DNA from: Acanthamoeba sp. SK_2022b
Lineage: Eukaryota > Discosea > Longamoebia > Acanthamoebidae
Length of the DNA stretch: 24,984 nucleotides
Direction of reading: 5' to 3'
Assembly: GCA_027943245.1 (NCBI GenBank)
Contig: JANDJZ010000744.1
Coordinates: forward strand, 1-24,984
The notes under the pieces are model-generated. The model was not told the origin of the DNA, did no database searches, and saw only the letters and a list, made by a program, of their open reading frames with translations. The translations under genes were made by a program, and so were the position numbers. Positions 16,550 to 24,436 of the stretch are shown here, piece by piece (position 1 is the stretch's first letter; the number at the start of each line of letters is the position of its first letter).

Positions 16550-17923
16550 TCAGGACGACGTCTCCGACGACATGCTGGACACCTTGGCCACGGCCGCTGC
16601 CGTGTCGCCGGCGTTGGGCGGCGCGGCCGGGCTGCTGGCGGACATGCGCGTGACCAGCACCTGGTCGATGCGGTAGCTGTCCACGTCCATGACCTCGAAA
16701 CGGTAGCCGCCCCATTGCACGGTGTCTGTGCGCCTGGGAATGCGGCGCAGCATCACCATGAGGAAGCCGCCCAGAGTCTCGTAGTCCTCTGCGTGGGGCA
16801 GTTCGTCGAGTTCCAGGGCCTGCATCACATCCTCGACCGGCGTGACGCCGTCGATCAGCCAGGAGTTCTCGTCGCGGCGCAGGATCTGCTCCTCGTCGCC
16901 CGGGCTGACCAGGCCGCCCATCACAGTGCTCATCACGTCATTGAGCGTGACCACGCCGACCACCAGGCTGTATTCGTTGACGATGACCGCAAAGTCCTCA
17001 TGCACCTGGCGAAACTGCTCCAGCACCTCGGCCAGCGTCAGGCGGTCCGGCACGACCAGCACCTTGTGGACCAGGGAGTCGTCCATGAGCGACAGGGGCT
17101 GGTTGTTCAGCGCGCGCTGGAACAGGTCCTTGGCATCGACATAGCCGACGATGTGGTCGATGTCGCCATCGCAGACGGGGTAGGTGGAAAAAGGTTCTTC
17201 GGCAATGCGGACCCGGATCAGTTCGTCGGGGTCGTCACGGTGGAAGTAGGCGATGCGGTCGCGCTGCGTCATGGCCGAGCCGATGGTGCGCGAGTCCAGC
17301 TCGAACAGGTTGGCGATCACCTGCTGCTCCTTCGCGGCCAGCACGCCGGCGCGCGCGCCAGCTTCGGTCATGGCCAGGATGTCTTCGTGCGTGATGCGGT
17401 CGTCGCGCACCGTGGGCAGGCCTAAGAGCTTGGCAACGGCGTCCGCCAGGTGGTTGAAGCACCAGACCAGGGGCTTGAGCACGGCCATGCACCAGAGCAT
17501 GGGGCGCAGCACGCGGATGGCCAGGGCTTCGGGCTCGGCCATGCTCAGGCGCTTGGGCAGCAGGTCGGCAAAGAGGATGAACAGCGAGGTGACGGTGGCG
17601 AACGAGAGTAGAAAGCCCACGGTCTGTGCCCGGCTCTCGGGCAGCCAGAGCATGAGCAATTCGGCCAGATAGGGCGTCAATGCCCCTTCGCCCACCACGC
17701 CGCCCAGGATGGCGACGGCATTCAGCCCAATCTGCGTGACCGTGAAGTACTCGCCCGGCTGGGCCTGCATCTTCATGACCTGTTCGGCGCGTGGCTCCCC
17801 GTCCTCCGCCATCTGCCGAAGCCGCAGGCGCCGCGAGGCGGCCAGCGAGATCTCGGCCACGGAGAAGAAGGCACTGGTCAGTATCAGTGCGACGATCAAC
17901 AGCAGACTTTGGGACAGACTCAT
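16550..17923 (-). CDS. CNNM/CBS-domain membrane protein (hemolysin/CorC family)
   Basis: The 457-residue product has an N-terminal CNNM (DUF21) membrane domain of about 200 residues with hydrophobic segments near 4-26, 64-93, 100-122 and 135-160. A CBS pair follows (about 215-335) and then a C-terminal CorC/HlyC domain (about 350-430). Members are linked to magnesium/cobalt efflux or cation homeostasis; 'hemolysin' is a historical name and no toxin role is implied. The ATG at 17923 starts the first membrane helix; a longer frame from GTG 17989 adds hydrophilic residues across a palindromic element and is rejected. The Ser/Ala-rich C-terminal tail is unconserved-looking. The exact transported ion is unknown. 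Confidence 0.93.
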   Translation of the reverse strand: MSLSQSLLLIVALILTSAFFSVAEISLAASRRLRLRQMAEDGEPRAEQVMKMQAQPGEYFTVTQIGLNAVAILGGVVGEGALTPYLAELLMLWLPESRAQTVGFLLSFATVTSLFILFADLLPKRLSMAEPEALAIRVLRPMLWCMAVLKPLVWCFNHLADAVAKLLGLPTVRDDRITHEDILAMTEAGARAGVLAAKEQQVIANLFELDSRTIGSAMTQRDRIAYFHRDDPDELIRVRIAEEPFSTYPVCDGDIDHIVGYVDAKDLFQRALNNQPLSLMDDSLVHKVLVVPDRLTLAEVLEQFRQVHEDFAVIVNEYSLVVGVVTLNDVMSTVMGGLVSPGDEEQILRRDENSWLIDGVTPVEDVMQALELDELPHAEDYETLGGFLMVMLRRIPRRTDTVQWGGYRFEVMDVDSYRIDQVLVTRMSASSPAAPPNAGDTAAAVAKVSSMSSETSS

Positions 17924-17970
17924 AGGCAAGGCGGAGAAGCGGGCGCAGGCGCGGTTTTCCGGATGTGAAA

Positions 17971-17994
17971 GATGTGTCCATTTGACCACACATC
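17971..17994. promoter_or_regulatory. Inverted repeat upstream of the CNNM gene, candidate operator
   Basis: GATGTGT (17971-17977) and ACACATC (17988-17994) form a perfect 7-bp inverted repeat with ten bases between, 47 bases before the CNNM start codon. A further GATGTG (17962-17967) lies beside it. The spacing resembles a dimeric regulator site, but no regulator is identified. The rest of the 211-base gap up to grxD holds the grxD terminator and no gene. Confidence 0.35.
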
Positions 17995-18050
17995 ACATGC
18001 CCCTGGCCTTGTGGCATGCCCGGCAGTGCGCTGGCAGTCCGGTACGGGCG

Positions 18051-18075
18051 AAAAAAAGCCACCCAAGGGTGGCTT
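18051..18075 (-). terminator. grxD intrinsic terminator
   Basis: Read on the minus strand, 18075-18067 pairs with 18064-18056 (9 bp, outer two A-T) around a tiny loop and continues into a run of seven T (18057-18051). It lies 60 bases after the grxD stop and closes that unit before the CNNM gene. Confidence 0.85.
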
Positions 18076-18134
18076 GATTCTGCGCAGCAGCGGGCGCAGG
18101 CGGGTTGCTGCGCGCGAGTCGCAAGCCTGCGAAC

Positions 18135-18458
18135 TCAGGCCTTGGGTGCCAGCAGCTGCTGCAACTCGCCGGATTCGTACATTTCCATCATGATGTCCGA
18201 GCCGCCGATGAACTCGCCCTGCACGTAGAGCTGGGGGATCGTGGGCCAGTTGCTGTAGTCCTTGATGCCCTGGCGGATTTCCTGGTCCTCGAGCACGTTG
18301 ACGGTGGAGATGTCCTTGGTCTCCACGCCGCAGGCCTTGAGAATCTGGATGGCGCGGCCCGAGAAACCGCACATGGGAAAGCTGGCGCTGCCCTTCATGA
18401 ACAGCAGGATGTTGTTGCTTTTGACCAGTTGGTCGATGCGTTGCTGGGTGTCGCTCAT
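18135..18458 (-). CDS. grxD: Monothiol glutaredoxin GrxD
   Basis: The 107-residue product is a CGFS-type monothiol glutaredoxin, which binds a [2Fe-2S] cluster as a dimer with glutathione and delivers clusters to iron-sulfur enzymes. The active site C-G-F-S is at 30-33, preceded by M-K-G. The glutathione-binding motifs W-P-T-I-P-Q-L-Y and G-G-S-D-I-M follow. Length and start (M-S-D-T-Q-Q-R-I) are standard. GGAG lies about 11 bases before the ATG, and the gene has its own promoter and terminator. Confidence 0.98.
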   Translation of the reverse strand: MSDTQQRIDQLVKSNNILLFMKGSASFPMCGFSGRAIQILKACGVETKDISTVNVLEDQEIRQGIKDYSNWPTIPQLYVQGEFIGGSDIMMEMYESGELQQLLAPKA

Positions 18459-18513
18459 CTGTGTGGTGCTCCGGGGTCGTGGTGGGCGCCGCAGGCGCGG
18501 CGGCATGGATGGG

Positions 18514-18542
18514 ATTATTTCACTCTCGGCGCTGACTTTGAA
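18514..18542 (-). promoter_or_regulatory. Candidate sigma-70 promoter for grxD
   Basis: On the minus strand TTCAAA (18542-18537) and AATAAT (18519-18514) are separated by exactly 17 bases: four of six and five of six consensus matches. Transcription would begin near 18507 with a leader of about 49 bases. It lies in the 116-base gap between prmC and grxD. Confidence 0.6.
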
Positions 18543-18574
18543 AGCATGCGGGAATGCTGCGCCCGGACCCGAGC

Positions 18575-19432
18575 TCAGGCTTGCGCTGTCCATTGCCCGC
18601 CCGTGCAGCGGGCGATGCCGCCCAGGTCGTGGCGGTGTTGCACGCTCTCAAAGCCGGCGCTGCGCAGCAGGGTGGCCACGGCATCGGCCTGGTCCCAGCC
18701 ATGCTCGAGCAGCAGCCAGCCGCCGCTGGCCAGCAGCGCAGGCGCCTGCGCGACGATGGCGCGGATGTCGGACAGGCCATCGGCGCCGCTGGCCAGAGCC
18801 GACAGCGGCTCATGCTCCAACGCCAGCAAGTGCGGATCGTCGTCGCGGATATAGGGCGGATTGCTGACGATGAGGTTGAACGGCGCCTGGCCTGCCAGCG
18901 GCTCCAGCCAGCTGCCATGCGCAAACCGCACGCCCAGCTGCAGGCGCGTGGCATTGGCGCTGGCCACGGCCAGCGCGTCGGCACTGGCATCCACGGCCCA
19001 CACGGTGGCGCCGGGGCGCTGGCTCTGCAGGGCCAGGGCAATCGCTCCGCTGCCGGTGCCCAGATCCGCCACACGGCATGCGGGGCCGCTTGGGGCCTGG
19101 GCGGGTATCAGCTCCAGCGCCCAGTCCACCAGGGTTTCGGTATCGGGGCGAGGGTCGAGCACGCGTGCGTCCACGGCCAGATCCAGCCCGTAGAACTCCT
19201 TGTGGCCCACCAGGTAGGCGACGGGCTCCCCGCTCAGTCGGCGTGTGCACAGCGCGGCATAGACGCCGGCCTGGGGCGCGGTCAGCGCGTCCCCGTCGTG
19301 GGTGAGCAGCCAGGCGCGGCCGCCGGCCTGGCGTCCGAGCACATGCAGCAGCAGCATTTGCGCGTCGATGCGCGCAAGCCCCTGGGCCTGGGAGTGCTGC
19401 AGAGCCTCTTTGATGGTGGGTAGGTTGGCCAT
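18575..19432 (-). CDS. prmC: Release factor glutamine methyltransferase PrmC
   Basis: PrmC methylates the glutamine of the GGQ motif in release factors RF1 and RF2 using S-adenosylmethionine. The 285-residue product has an N-terminal helical domain (about 1-80) and a class I methyltransferase domain: motif I V-A-D-L-G-T-G-S-G at 121-129 and the catalytic N-P-P-Y at 191-194. The family motif E-F-Y-G-L-D-L-A-V-D-x-R-V-L-D-P-R-P-D-T-E precedes motif I. The ATG at 19432 lies ten bases after the prfA stop, so enzyme and substrate are co-expressed. Confidence 0.97.
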   Translation of the reverse strand: MANLPTIKEALQHSQAQGLARIDAQMLLLHVLGRQAGGRAWLLTHDGDALTAPQAGVYAALCTRRLSGEPVAYLVGHKEFYGLDLAVDARVLDPRPDTETLVDWALELIPAQAPSGPACRVADLGTGSGAIALALQSQRPGATVWAVDASADALAVASANATRLQLGVRFAHGSWLEPLAGQAPFNLIVSNPPYIRDDDPHLLALEHEPLSALASGADGLSDIRAIVAQAPALLASGGWLLLEHGWDQADAVATLLRSAGFESVQHRHDLGGIARCTGGQWTAQA

Positions 19433-19442
19433 GGCCCGCGCC

Positions 19443-20525
19443 TCAGCTGTTGACCTGCAGCTCGGCCAGCAGTTCGGCCTCGCGTGCGGCCTGCAGCGCG
19501 TCGAGCACGTCGCCCAGGTCGCCTTCCATCACGGCCAGCAGCTTGTAGATGGTGAGGTTGATGCGGTGGTCGGTGAGCCGGCCCTGGGGGAAGTTGTAGG
19601 TGCGGATGCGGTCGCTGCGGTCGCCGCTGCCGATCAGGCCCTTGCGCAGCGCGGCCTCCTTGGCCTCGCGCTCGCTGCGCTCCTTTTCCTGCAGGCGCGC
19701 CTGCAGGACCTGCAGGGCCTTGGCCTTGTTGCTGTGCTGGCTGCGGCCGTCCTGGCACTCGGCGACGATACCCGTGGGCAGGTGGACCACGCGCACGGCC
19801 GAGTCGGTCTTGTTGATGTGCTGGCCTCCGGCGCCGCTGGCACGGAAGGTGTCGATGCGCAGGTCGGCCGGGTTGAGCGTGATGGCCTGGGTTTCGTCGG
19901 GCTCGGGCATGACGGCCACGGTGCAGGCACTGGTGTGGATGCGGCCCTGGGTCTCGGTGGCAGGCACGCGCTGCACGCGGTGGCCACCGGATTCGAAGCG
20001 CAGGCGGCCATAGACGTCGGTGCCTTCCACGCGCAGCACCACTTCCTTGTAGCCGCCCAGCTCGCTTTCGTTGGCGCTCATGATCTCGACCTTCCAGCCC
20101 ACGGCGTCGCAGTGGCGCGTGTACATGCGTGCCAGATCGCCTGCGAACAGGGCAGATTCATCGCCACCCGTGCCCGCGCGGATTTCCAGGTAGGCGTTGC
20201 GCGCGTCATCGGGGTCCTTGGGCAGGAGCAGGCGCTGCAGTTCATCTTCCAGCTGCACCAGCTCGATCTCTGCGCCGGAGATTTCCTCGCGCGCCATTTC
20301 CTCCATGTCGGGATCATCCAGCATGTCCCTGGCAGAGGCCAGATCGGCCTCGCGCTGGCGGTAGCGTGCATAGCGGCCGGCAATGGCCGTCACATCGGCA
20401 TGCTCGCGCGAGATGGCACGGTACTGCTTCATGTCGCCCATGATGTCTTCGCGCGAGAGCAGGAAGTCGAGTTCTTCAAGGCGCTGGGCGTAGCGCTCCA
20501 GTTGTTGGCGCAGAAAGTCTTGCAT
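19443..20525 (-). CDS. prfA: Peptide chain release factor 1
   Basis: RF1 recognises UAA and UAG and triggers release of the finished protein. The 360-residue product has the stop-codon-reading tripeptide P-A-T at 188-190 and the catalytic G-G-Q at 233-235, the same positions as in E. coli. Its glutamine is the target of the neighbouring PrmC. The helical N-terminal domain is intact. It lies 125 bases after hemA, with a strong hairpin in that gap, and 10 bases before prmC. Confidence 0.98.
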   Translation of the reverse strand: MQDFLRQQLERYAQRLEELDFLLSREDIMGDMKQYRAISREHADVTAIAGRYARYRQREADLASARDMLDDPDMEEMAREEISGAEIELVQLEDELQRLLLPKDPDDARNAYLEIRAGTGGDESALFAGDLARMYTRHCDAVGWKVEIMSANESELGGYKEVVLRVEGTDVYGRLRFESGGHRVQRVPATETQGRIHTSACTVAVMPEPDETQAITLNPADLRIDTFRASGAGGQHINKTDSAVRVVHLPTGIVAECQDGRSQHSNKAKALQVLQARLQEKERSEREAKEAALRKGLIGSGDRSDRIRTYNFPQGRLTDHRINLTIYKLLAVMEGDLGDVLDALQAAREAELLAELQVNS

Positions 20526-20606
20526 GGTGTGAGGCGATGGTGCGAAGGGCTGCGCGGGGCAGCGCTGCGGCGGGGGAACGAGGTGGCCGGAAGTGGGCCG
20601 AGGCGC

Positions 20607-20634
20607 CAGAGACCCGCGGGCGCGCGGCTCTCTG
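20607..20634. other. Stable hairpin in the hemA-prfA gap
   Basis: A 28-base nearly perfect palindrome: 6 bp (20607-20612 with 20629-20634), a 1x1 mismatch, 5 bp (20614-20618 with 20623-20627) and a four-base loop. No T run follows on the minus strand, so it is not an ordinary terminator. It sits just after the hemA stop, where it could stabilise or process the hemA-prfA mRNA. A GCAGCGCTGC palindrome lies closer to prfA. Confidence 0.5.
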
Positions 20635-20650
20635 AAGGGGGCGAGCGCCG

Positions 20651-21976
20651 CTAGAGCGCCTTGTCGGGAGTCGTGCCGCGCGGACCGCCTGGCGCGGAGC
20701 GCAGGAACAGGCGCGAGACCGTGTCCATGGTCTGGGTGCGCTGGTCGGCGTCACCCTTGTGCAGCTCGGCCAGGGTGCCGTGCAGCATTTTTTGCGTGAG
20801 GCCGCGCGACAGGGCCTCCAGCACGGTGTCTATGTCCTCGCCCTTGGCCAGCAGCTTCTTGGCCCGTGCAATCTCCAGCGCACGCCATTCGTCGGTCTGG
20901 GTGTTGAGCTGCCGGATCAGCGGGACGACGCCGGCCTGCGGGCGGCGCTGGTCCAGCCAGTGCATGAAGCTCTGCACGCCGTGGTCGATGATGACTTCGG
21001 CCTGCTCGACCGCTGCCTGGCGCTGGGCCTGGCCCGTGCGCACCACCGTGGCCAGATCGTCCACGGTGTAGAGGTAGACGTCGCGCAGGTCCTTGACCTC
21101 GGATTCGATATCGCGGGGCACGGCCAGATCGACCATGAACATGGGCCGGTGCTTGCGCCTCTTGAGCGCGCTTTCGACGGCGCCCAGGCCGATGATGGGC
21201 AGGCTGGAGGCCGTGCAACTGATCACGGCATCGTATTCATGCAGATGCTCGGGCAAGTCGGCCAGCCGCATGGTGCCGGCGCCAAACTGGGCGGCCAGCT
21301 TTTCGCCGCGCTCCAGCGTGCGGTTGGCGATCATGATCTGCTTGGGGTGGCGGGCCGCGAAATGGGTGGAGACCAGCTCGATCATCTCGCCCGCGCCCAC
21401 GAACAGCACGCGGATCTGGGAGAGGTCTTCGAACAGCTGGCCGGCCAGCCGCACGGCGGCAGCGGCCATGCTGATGCTGTGGGCACCGATTTCGGTGGAG
21501 CTGCGCACTTCCTTGGCCACCGCGAAGCTGCGCTGGAACAGCTGGTTCAGCGTGCTGCCCAGGGCGCCTGCGTTCTCTGCGGCGCGCACGGCATTCTTCA
21601 TCTGGCCCAGGATCTGGGCCTCGCCCAGCACCATGGAATCGAGCCCGCTGGCCACGCGGAAGGCATGGCGCGCCACATGGCCGTCTTCCAGCAGATAGGA
21701 GTGCGAGCGCAGCAGTTCGGACGAGATGCCGCCGCTGTTGGCCAGCCAGTGCAGCGTATGGTCCATGGCCGGCATTTCGGCCGCGCAGTAGATCTCGGTA
21801 CGGTTGCAGGTGGAGAGAATGGCGGTCTCGACGGCGCTGTGCTGGCGGCCGGGGCCGGTCAGCGATTCGCGCAGGCCCTGCAGCGTGGGCACGATCTGGT
21901 CGAGCGCGAACGCGAAACGTCCCCGCATATCGAGCGGAGCCGTGTGGTGGTTGATGCCGAGTGCCCAGACTGCCAT
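20651..21976 (-). CDS. hemA: Glutamyl-tRNA reductase HemA
   Basis: HemA reduces glutamyl-tRNA to glutamate-1-semialdehyde with NADPH, the committed step of C5-pathway tetrapyrrole synthesis. The 441-residue product has the catalytic C57 in S-T-C-N-R-T-E-I-Y, the conserved region [17 protein letters not shown] (109-125), and the NADPH site V-G-A-G-E-M (193-198). A long C-terminal dimerisation helix follows. The start [14 protein letters not shown] is conserved, so the ATG at 21976 is firm. A perfect TATAAT ends only 8 bases before it and no ribosome site exists, suggesting a leaderless mRNA. Confidence 0.98.
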   Translation of the reverse strand: MAVWALGINHHTAPLDMRGRFAFALDQIVPTLQGLRESLTGPGRQHSAVETAILSTCNRTEIYCAAEMPAMDHTLHWLANSGGISSELLRSHSYLLEDGHVARHAFRVASGLDSMVLGEAQILGQMKNAVRAAENAGALGSTLNQLFQRSFAVAKEVRSSTEIGAHSISMAAAAVRLAGQLFEDLSQIRVLFVGAGEMIELVSTHFAARHPKQIMIANRTLERGEKLAAQFGAGTMRLADLPEHLHEYDAVISCTASSLPIIGLGAVESALKRRKHRPMFMVDLAVPRDIESEVKDLRDVYLYTVDDLATVVRTGQAQRQAAVEQAEVIIDHGVQSFMHWLDQRRPQAGVVPLIRQLNTQTDEWRALEIARAKKLLAKGEDIDTVLEALSRGLTQKMLHGTLAELHKGDADQRTQTMDTVSRLFLRSAPGGPRGTTPDKAL

Positions 21977-21984
21977 AACCCGGG

Positions 21985-21990
21985 ATTATA
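21985..21990 (-). promoter_or_regulatory. hemA -10 element, probably giving a leaderless mRNA
   Basis: A perfect TATAAT on the minus strand inside an AATTTTATAAT stretch lies 8 bases from the hemA ATG. The -35 region is poor. The same AT-rich stretch read on the plus strand gives TATAAA or TAAAAT (21987-21994), a possible -10 for the divergent small membrane gene. Confidence 0.5.
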
Positions 21991-22048
21991 AAATTTCGCG
22001 CAGTTTCAGGCATCCCTGATCACAACACCCTGGAATCGGAGCCCGCAG

Positions 22049-22324
22049 ATGGGATGGATTGCGAGTACGAATCATTGGCTGAACTTCCTGGCGCCTGCAC
22101 TTTTCCTGTCGCCGGCCCTGATGTTGTGCGCGCTTTTGATCTATGGGAAATCGCAGCAATCCGTGGCCTGGTGGTCACAGGTTGCTATCAATTTCATTGT
22201 TGGTGCACTGGTGCTGCTGGCGGGGCTGTGGTGGTTCGGGCGCGATGCAAAGATGGCCACCTATGCTGCGCTGGTCGTGGTGATGGCGCTTTGCCAGTGG
22301 GTGTTTTCACGCGGCTGGCGCTGA
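22049..22324 (+). CDS. Small membrane protein of unknown function (91 aa)
   Basis: I do not recognise this protein. It is 91 residues, with three likely membrane segments at about 12-32, 42-63 and 68-86, a Lys/Ser/Gln-containing short loop (33-39), a basic G-R-D-A-K loop (64-68) and a basic C-terminus S-R-G-W-R. It is rich in Trp (seven) and has few charged residues. GGAG at 22038-22041 lies 7 bases before the ATG, a good ribosome site, which supports it as a real gene. It diverges from hemA over 72 bases and may share an AT-rich promoter region with it. The next gene converges on it, so it is probably monocistronic. Function unknown. Confidence 0.75.
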   Translation: MGWIASTNHWLNFLAPALFLSPALMLCALLIYGKSQQSVAWWSQVAINFIVGALVLLAGLWWFGRDAKMATYAALVVVMALCQWVFSRGWR

Positions 22325-22379
22325 TGGCTGACAGCAAAGATTGATGCAGATCAACGGAAGAGGGCGTTTCTCCTGGCGA

Positions 22380-23303
22380 TCAGGGGCCTGAGACTGCGGC
22401 TGGAGGCACGGCGCCCGGCGCGGCCTGCTCCAGCAGCCATTCGCGGAACTGCGCAAAGGCTTCGGAAGGTGCCCGCGTGGCGGGACGGCACAGAAAGTAG
22501 CCGCGTTCGATGTGGACGGGCGCAGGCAAGGCAAGGGCCACGCGGCCGGCGGCCAGGTCTTCCTCGACCAGGCAGCGCTGCACCAGGGCCACGCCCATGC
22601 CGGCGGCCACGGCCTGTACCAGCAGGGCCACCAGCTCGAAATCGGCTGCCGGTGCGGGGCAGGGTCCGGGCAGGTTCAGATGGGACATCCAGCGGGCCCA
22701 GTTGCCCGGATAGTTGGTGTGGAACAGCAGCGGGCGTGCTAGCACGTCCCGGGGGCTGCGGATGGGCCGCGGGCCCTGCAGTTCTCTCGGATGGCAGATG
22801 GGCACCAGATCGCGGCCCACCACATAGTCGGCCACCACATGGGCGGGCCAGGGCTCGCTGCCCACGCGCAGCCAGCCGTCTATCTCGGCGGCCGACAGCG
22901 GATCGTCGCGCCGATAGGGCGCGAACGACAGGGCGATGCCCGGATGCAGGGCGTTGAAGTGCGGCAGGCGCGGAATCAGCCAATGGCTGAACAGCGTGGG
23001 CACCACCGACAGCCGCAGTTGCGGGCCGAAGTGGCGCCTGCGTGCGGCCGCGGATGCCGATTCGATGGCGTGTACGGCGGGCTCCACGGCCTGCAGGTAT
23101 TCGCGGCCGGCCTCGGTCAGCACGCTGCGCCGGCCCTGGCGCTCGAACAGCGCAAAGCCCAAGTGCTCTTCCAGCCGGGCGATGGCGCGGCTGATGCCGC
23201 CCTGGGTGACATACAGCTCCTTGGCCGCCAGCGAATAGCTGCCCAGGCGCGCGGCCGCCGCGAAGGCGTGCAGCTCGGAAAGCGAGGGGGAGTGCATGCG
23301 CAT
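22380..23303 (-). CDS. LysR-family transcriptional regulator
   Basis: The 307-residue product has the LysR winged helix-turn-helix at about 8-66 (L-x-A-F-x-A-A-A-R-L-G-S-Y-S-L-A-A-K-E-L-Y-V-T pattern) and a periplasmic-binding-like effector domain at about 93-295. The C-terminal Pro/Ala tail is unremarkable. The sequence resembles the GcvA-like branch by its effector-domain layout, but the ligand cannot be read. The start is ATG 23303; an in-frame ATG at 23297 is an alternative. A CATAAT -10-like element (23319-23314) lies very close upstream and overlaps an inverted repeat that fits a LysR operator. It diverges from the tctC-like gene, which it probably controls. Confidence 0.94.
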   Translation of the reverse strand: MRMHSPSLSELHAFAAAARLGSYSLAAKELYVTQGGISRAIARLEEHLGFALFERQGRRSVLTEAGREYLQAVEPAVHAIESASAAARRRHFGPQLRLSVVPTLFSHWLIPRLPHFNALHPGIALSFAPYRRDDPLSAAEIDGWLRVGSEPWPAHVVADYVVGRDLVPICHPRELQGPRPIRSPRDVLARPLLFHTNYPGNWARWMSHLNLPGPCPAPAADFELVALLVQAVAAGMGVALVQRCLVEEDLAAGRVALALPAPVHIERGYFLCRPATRAPSEAFAQFREWLLEQAAPGAVPPAAVSGP

Positions 23304-23316
23304 GACGGGCGCAATT

Positions 23317-23331
23317 ATGACGGTTGGTCAT
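23317..23331. promoter_or_regulatory. LysR-type operator between the regulator and tctC-like gene
   Basis: ATGAC-N5-GTCAT is a perfect interrupted palindrome with the T-N11-A core spacing (T23318, A23330) known for LysR-family sites. It lies 14 bases before the lysR ATG, overlapping its likely -10, and 112 bases before the divergent gene. A third ATGAC half site is at 23302-23306. Confidence 0.55.
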
Positions 23332-23443
23332 GGTTGCTTGCCGTCTTGTCTCTTTTCGCGGATGCGGCGGCTGTCCAGAATCAGCGCCTGTCCCGCAGAG
23401 CCCGTGCTTTGCCGCCACCCCCAACCAAGATAGGAAACATCCC

Positions 23444-24436
23444 ATGGCAATGCGCCGCACCCTGTTGTCCAGCCTGGCCGCCTGCGCCGCCACCGCTCTT
23501 CTGGCTCCCGCCGCTTGGGCCCAGGGCCCGGCGGCCGACTATCCCAGCCGTCCGATCCGCCTGGTCGTGCCGTTCGGAGCCGGTGGCTCCACCGACATGG
23601 TGGCGCGCCTGCTGGCCGAGAAGATGAGCGTGATCCTCGGCAAGTCCGTGGTGGTGGACAACCGCGGCGGGGCCGGCGGCTCCATCGGCGCTTCCGAAAT
23701 CGCGCGTGCCGCGCCGGACGGCTACACCATCGGCATGGCCACGGTGAGCACGCACGGCTCCAACCCGGCGATCTTCCGCAAGCTGCCCTATGACCCGATC
23801 AAGGACTTCGCGCCCATCACCAATGTGATGTCGGTGCCCAGCGTATTCGTGGTCAACGCCAGCGTGCCCGCCAAGACCATGAAGGAGTTCATCGCCCTGG
23901 CCAAGGCCAACCCGGGCAAGTACAGCTTTGCATCGCCGGGCACGGGTTCGCTGGGCCACGCCAATATCGAGAACTTCATGAACCTGGCGGGCATCGACCT
24001 GCTGCACATCCCCTACAAGGGCGCGGGCCAGGCCATCACCGATGCGCTGGGCGGCCAGGTCAACGCCATGACGGACAACCTGCCCTCCACGCTGCCCCAC
24101 ATCAAGGACGGCAAGCTGCGACCTCTGGCCGTGCTGGCCTTCAAGCGCGCCGACGTGCTGCCCGACGTGCCCACGTACACCGAGCTGGGCTTTGCGCAGA
24201 TGGGCGATGGCGGCTGGTTCGGCCTGGTTGCGCCGGCCGGCACGCCGCGCCCCATCATCGACAAGCTCAATGCCGCCGCGCACAAGGCCATGGCCATGCC
24301 TGACTACCTGGAAAAGCAAAAATCCATCTCGGGCGAATCCATGGGCAACACGCCCGAGGAATTCGCCAAGCAGATCAAGGCCGCCATCGAGCGCTACACG
24401 GCCGTGGCCAAGCGCGCCAACATCAAGCTCGACTGA
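23444..24436 (+). CDS. Bug/TctC-type periplasmic solute-binding protein
   Basis: The 330-residue product belongs to the tripartite tricarboxylate receptor (Bug/TctC) family, very expanded in Burkholderiales, whose members bind carboxylates and other small solutes. A Sec signal peptide is clear: M-R-R, a hydrophobic stretch, and A-W-A at 24-26 followed by Q. The family motif Y-P-S-R-P-I-R-L-V-V-P-F-G-A-G-G-S-T-D begins near residue 33, and P-Y-K-G-A-G-Q-A lies in the middle. AGGAAA (23432-23437) is 6 bases before the ATG. No TctA/TctB membrane partners are in the window. Its stop overlaps the start of the amidohydrolase gene (TGATG), so ligand and enzyme substrate may be related. Confidence 0.95.
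   Translation: MAMRRTLLSSLAACAATALLAPAAWAQGPAADYPSRPIRLVVPFGAGGSTDMVARLLAEKMSVILGKSVVVDNRGGAGGSIGASEIARAAPDGYTIGMATVSTHGSNPAIFRKLPYDPIKDFAPITNVMSVPSVFVVNASVPAKTMKEFIALAKANPGKYSFASPGTGSLGHANIENFMNLAGIDLLHIPYKGAGQAITDALGGQVNAMTDNLPSTLPHIKDGKLRPLAVLAFKRADVLPDVPTYTELGFAQMGDGGWFGLVAPAGTPRPIIDKLNAAAHKAMAMPDYLEKQKSISGESMGNTPEEFAKQIKAAIERYTAVAKRANIKLD

Noticed and set aside
17924..17989. Upstream GTG extension of the CNNM gene.
   Set aside because: It adds hydrophilic residues before the first membrane helix and crosses an inverted repeat; ATG 17923 begins the helix directly.
12044..22026. The 10-mer TGATCACAAC occurs at 12044-12053 and 22017-22026, each shortly before a start codon.
   Set aside because: Two copies of a 10-mer in 25 kb with no shared flanks are not convincing; a genome-wide count would be needed.
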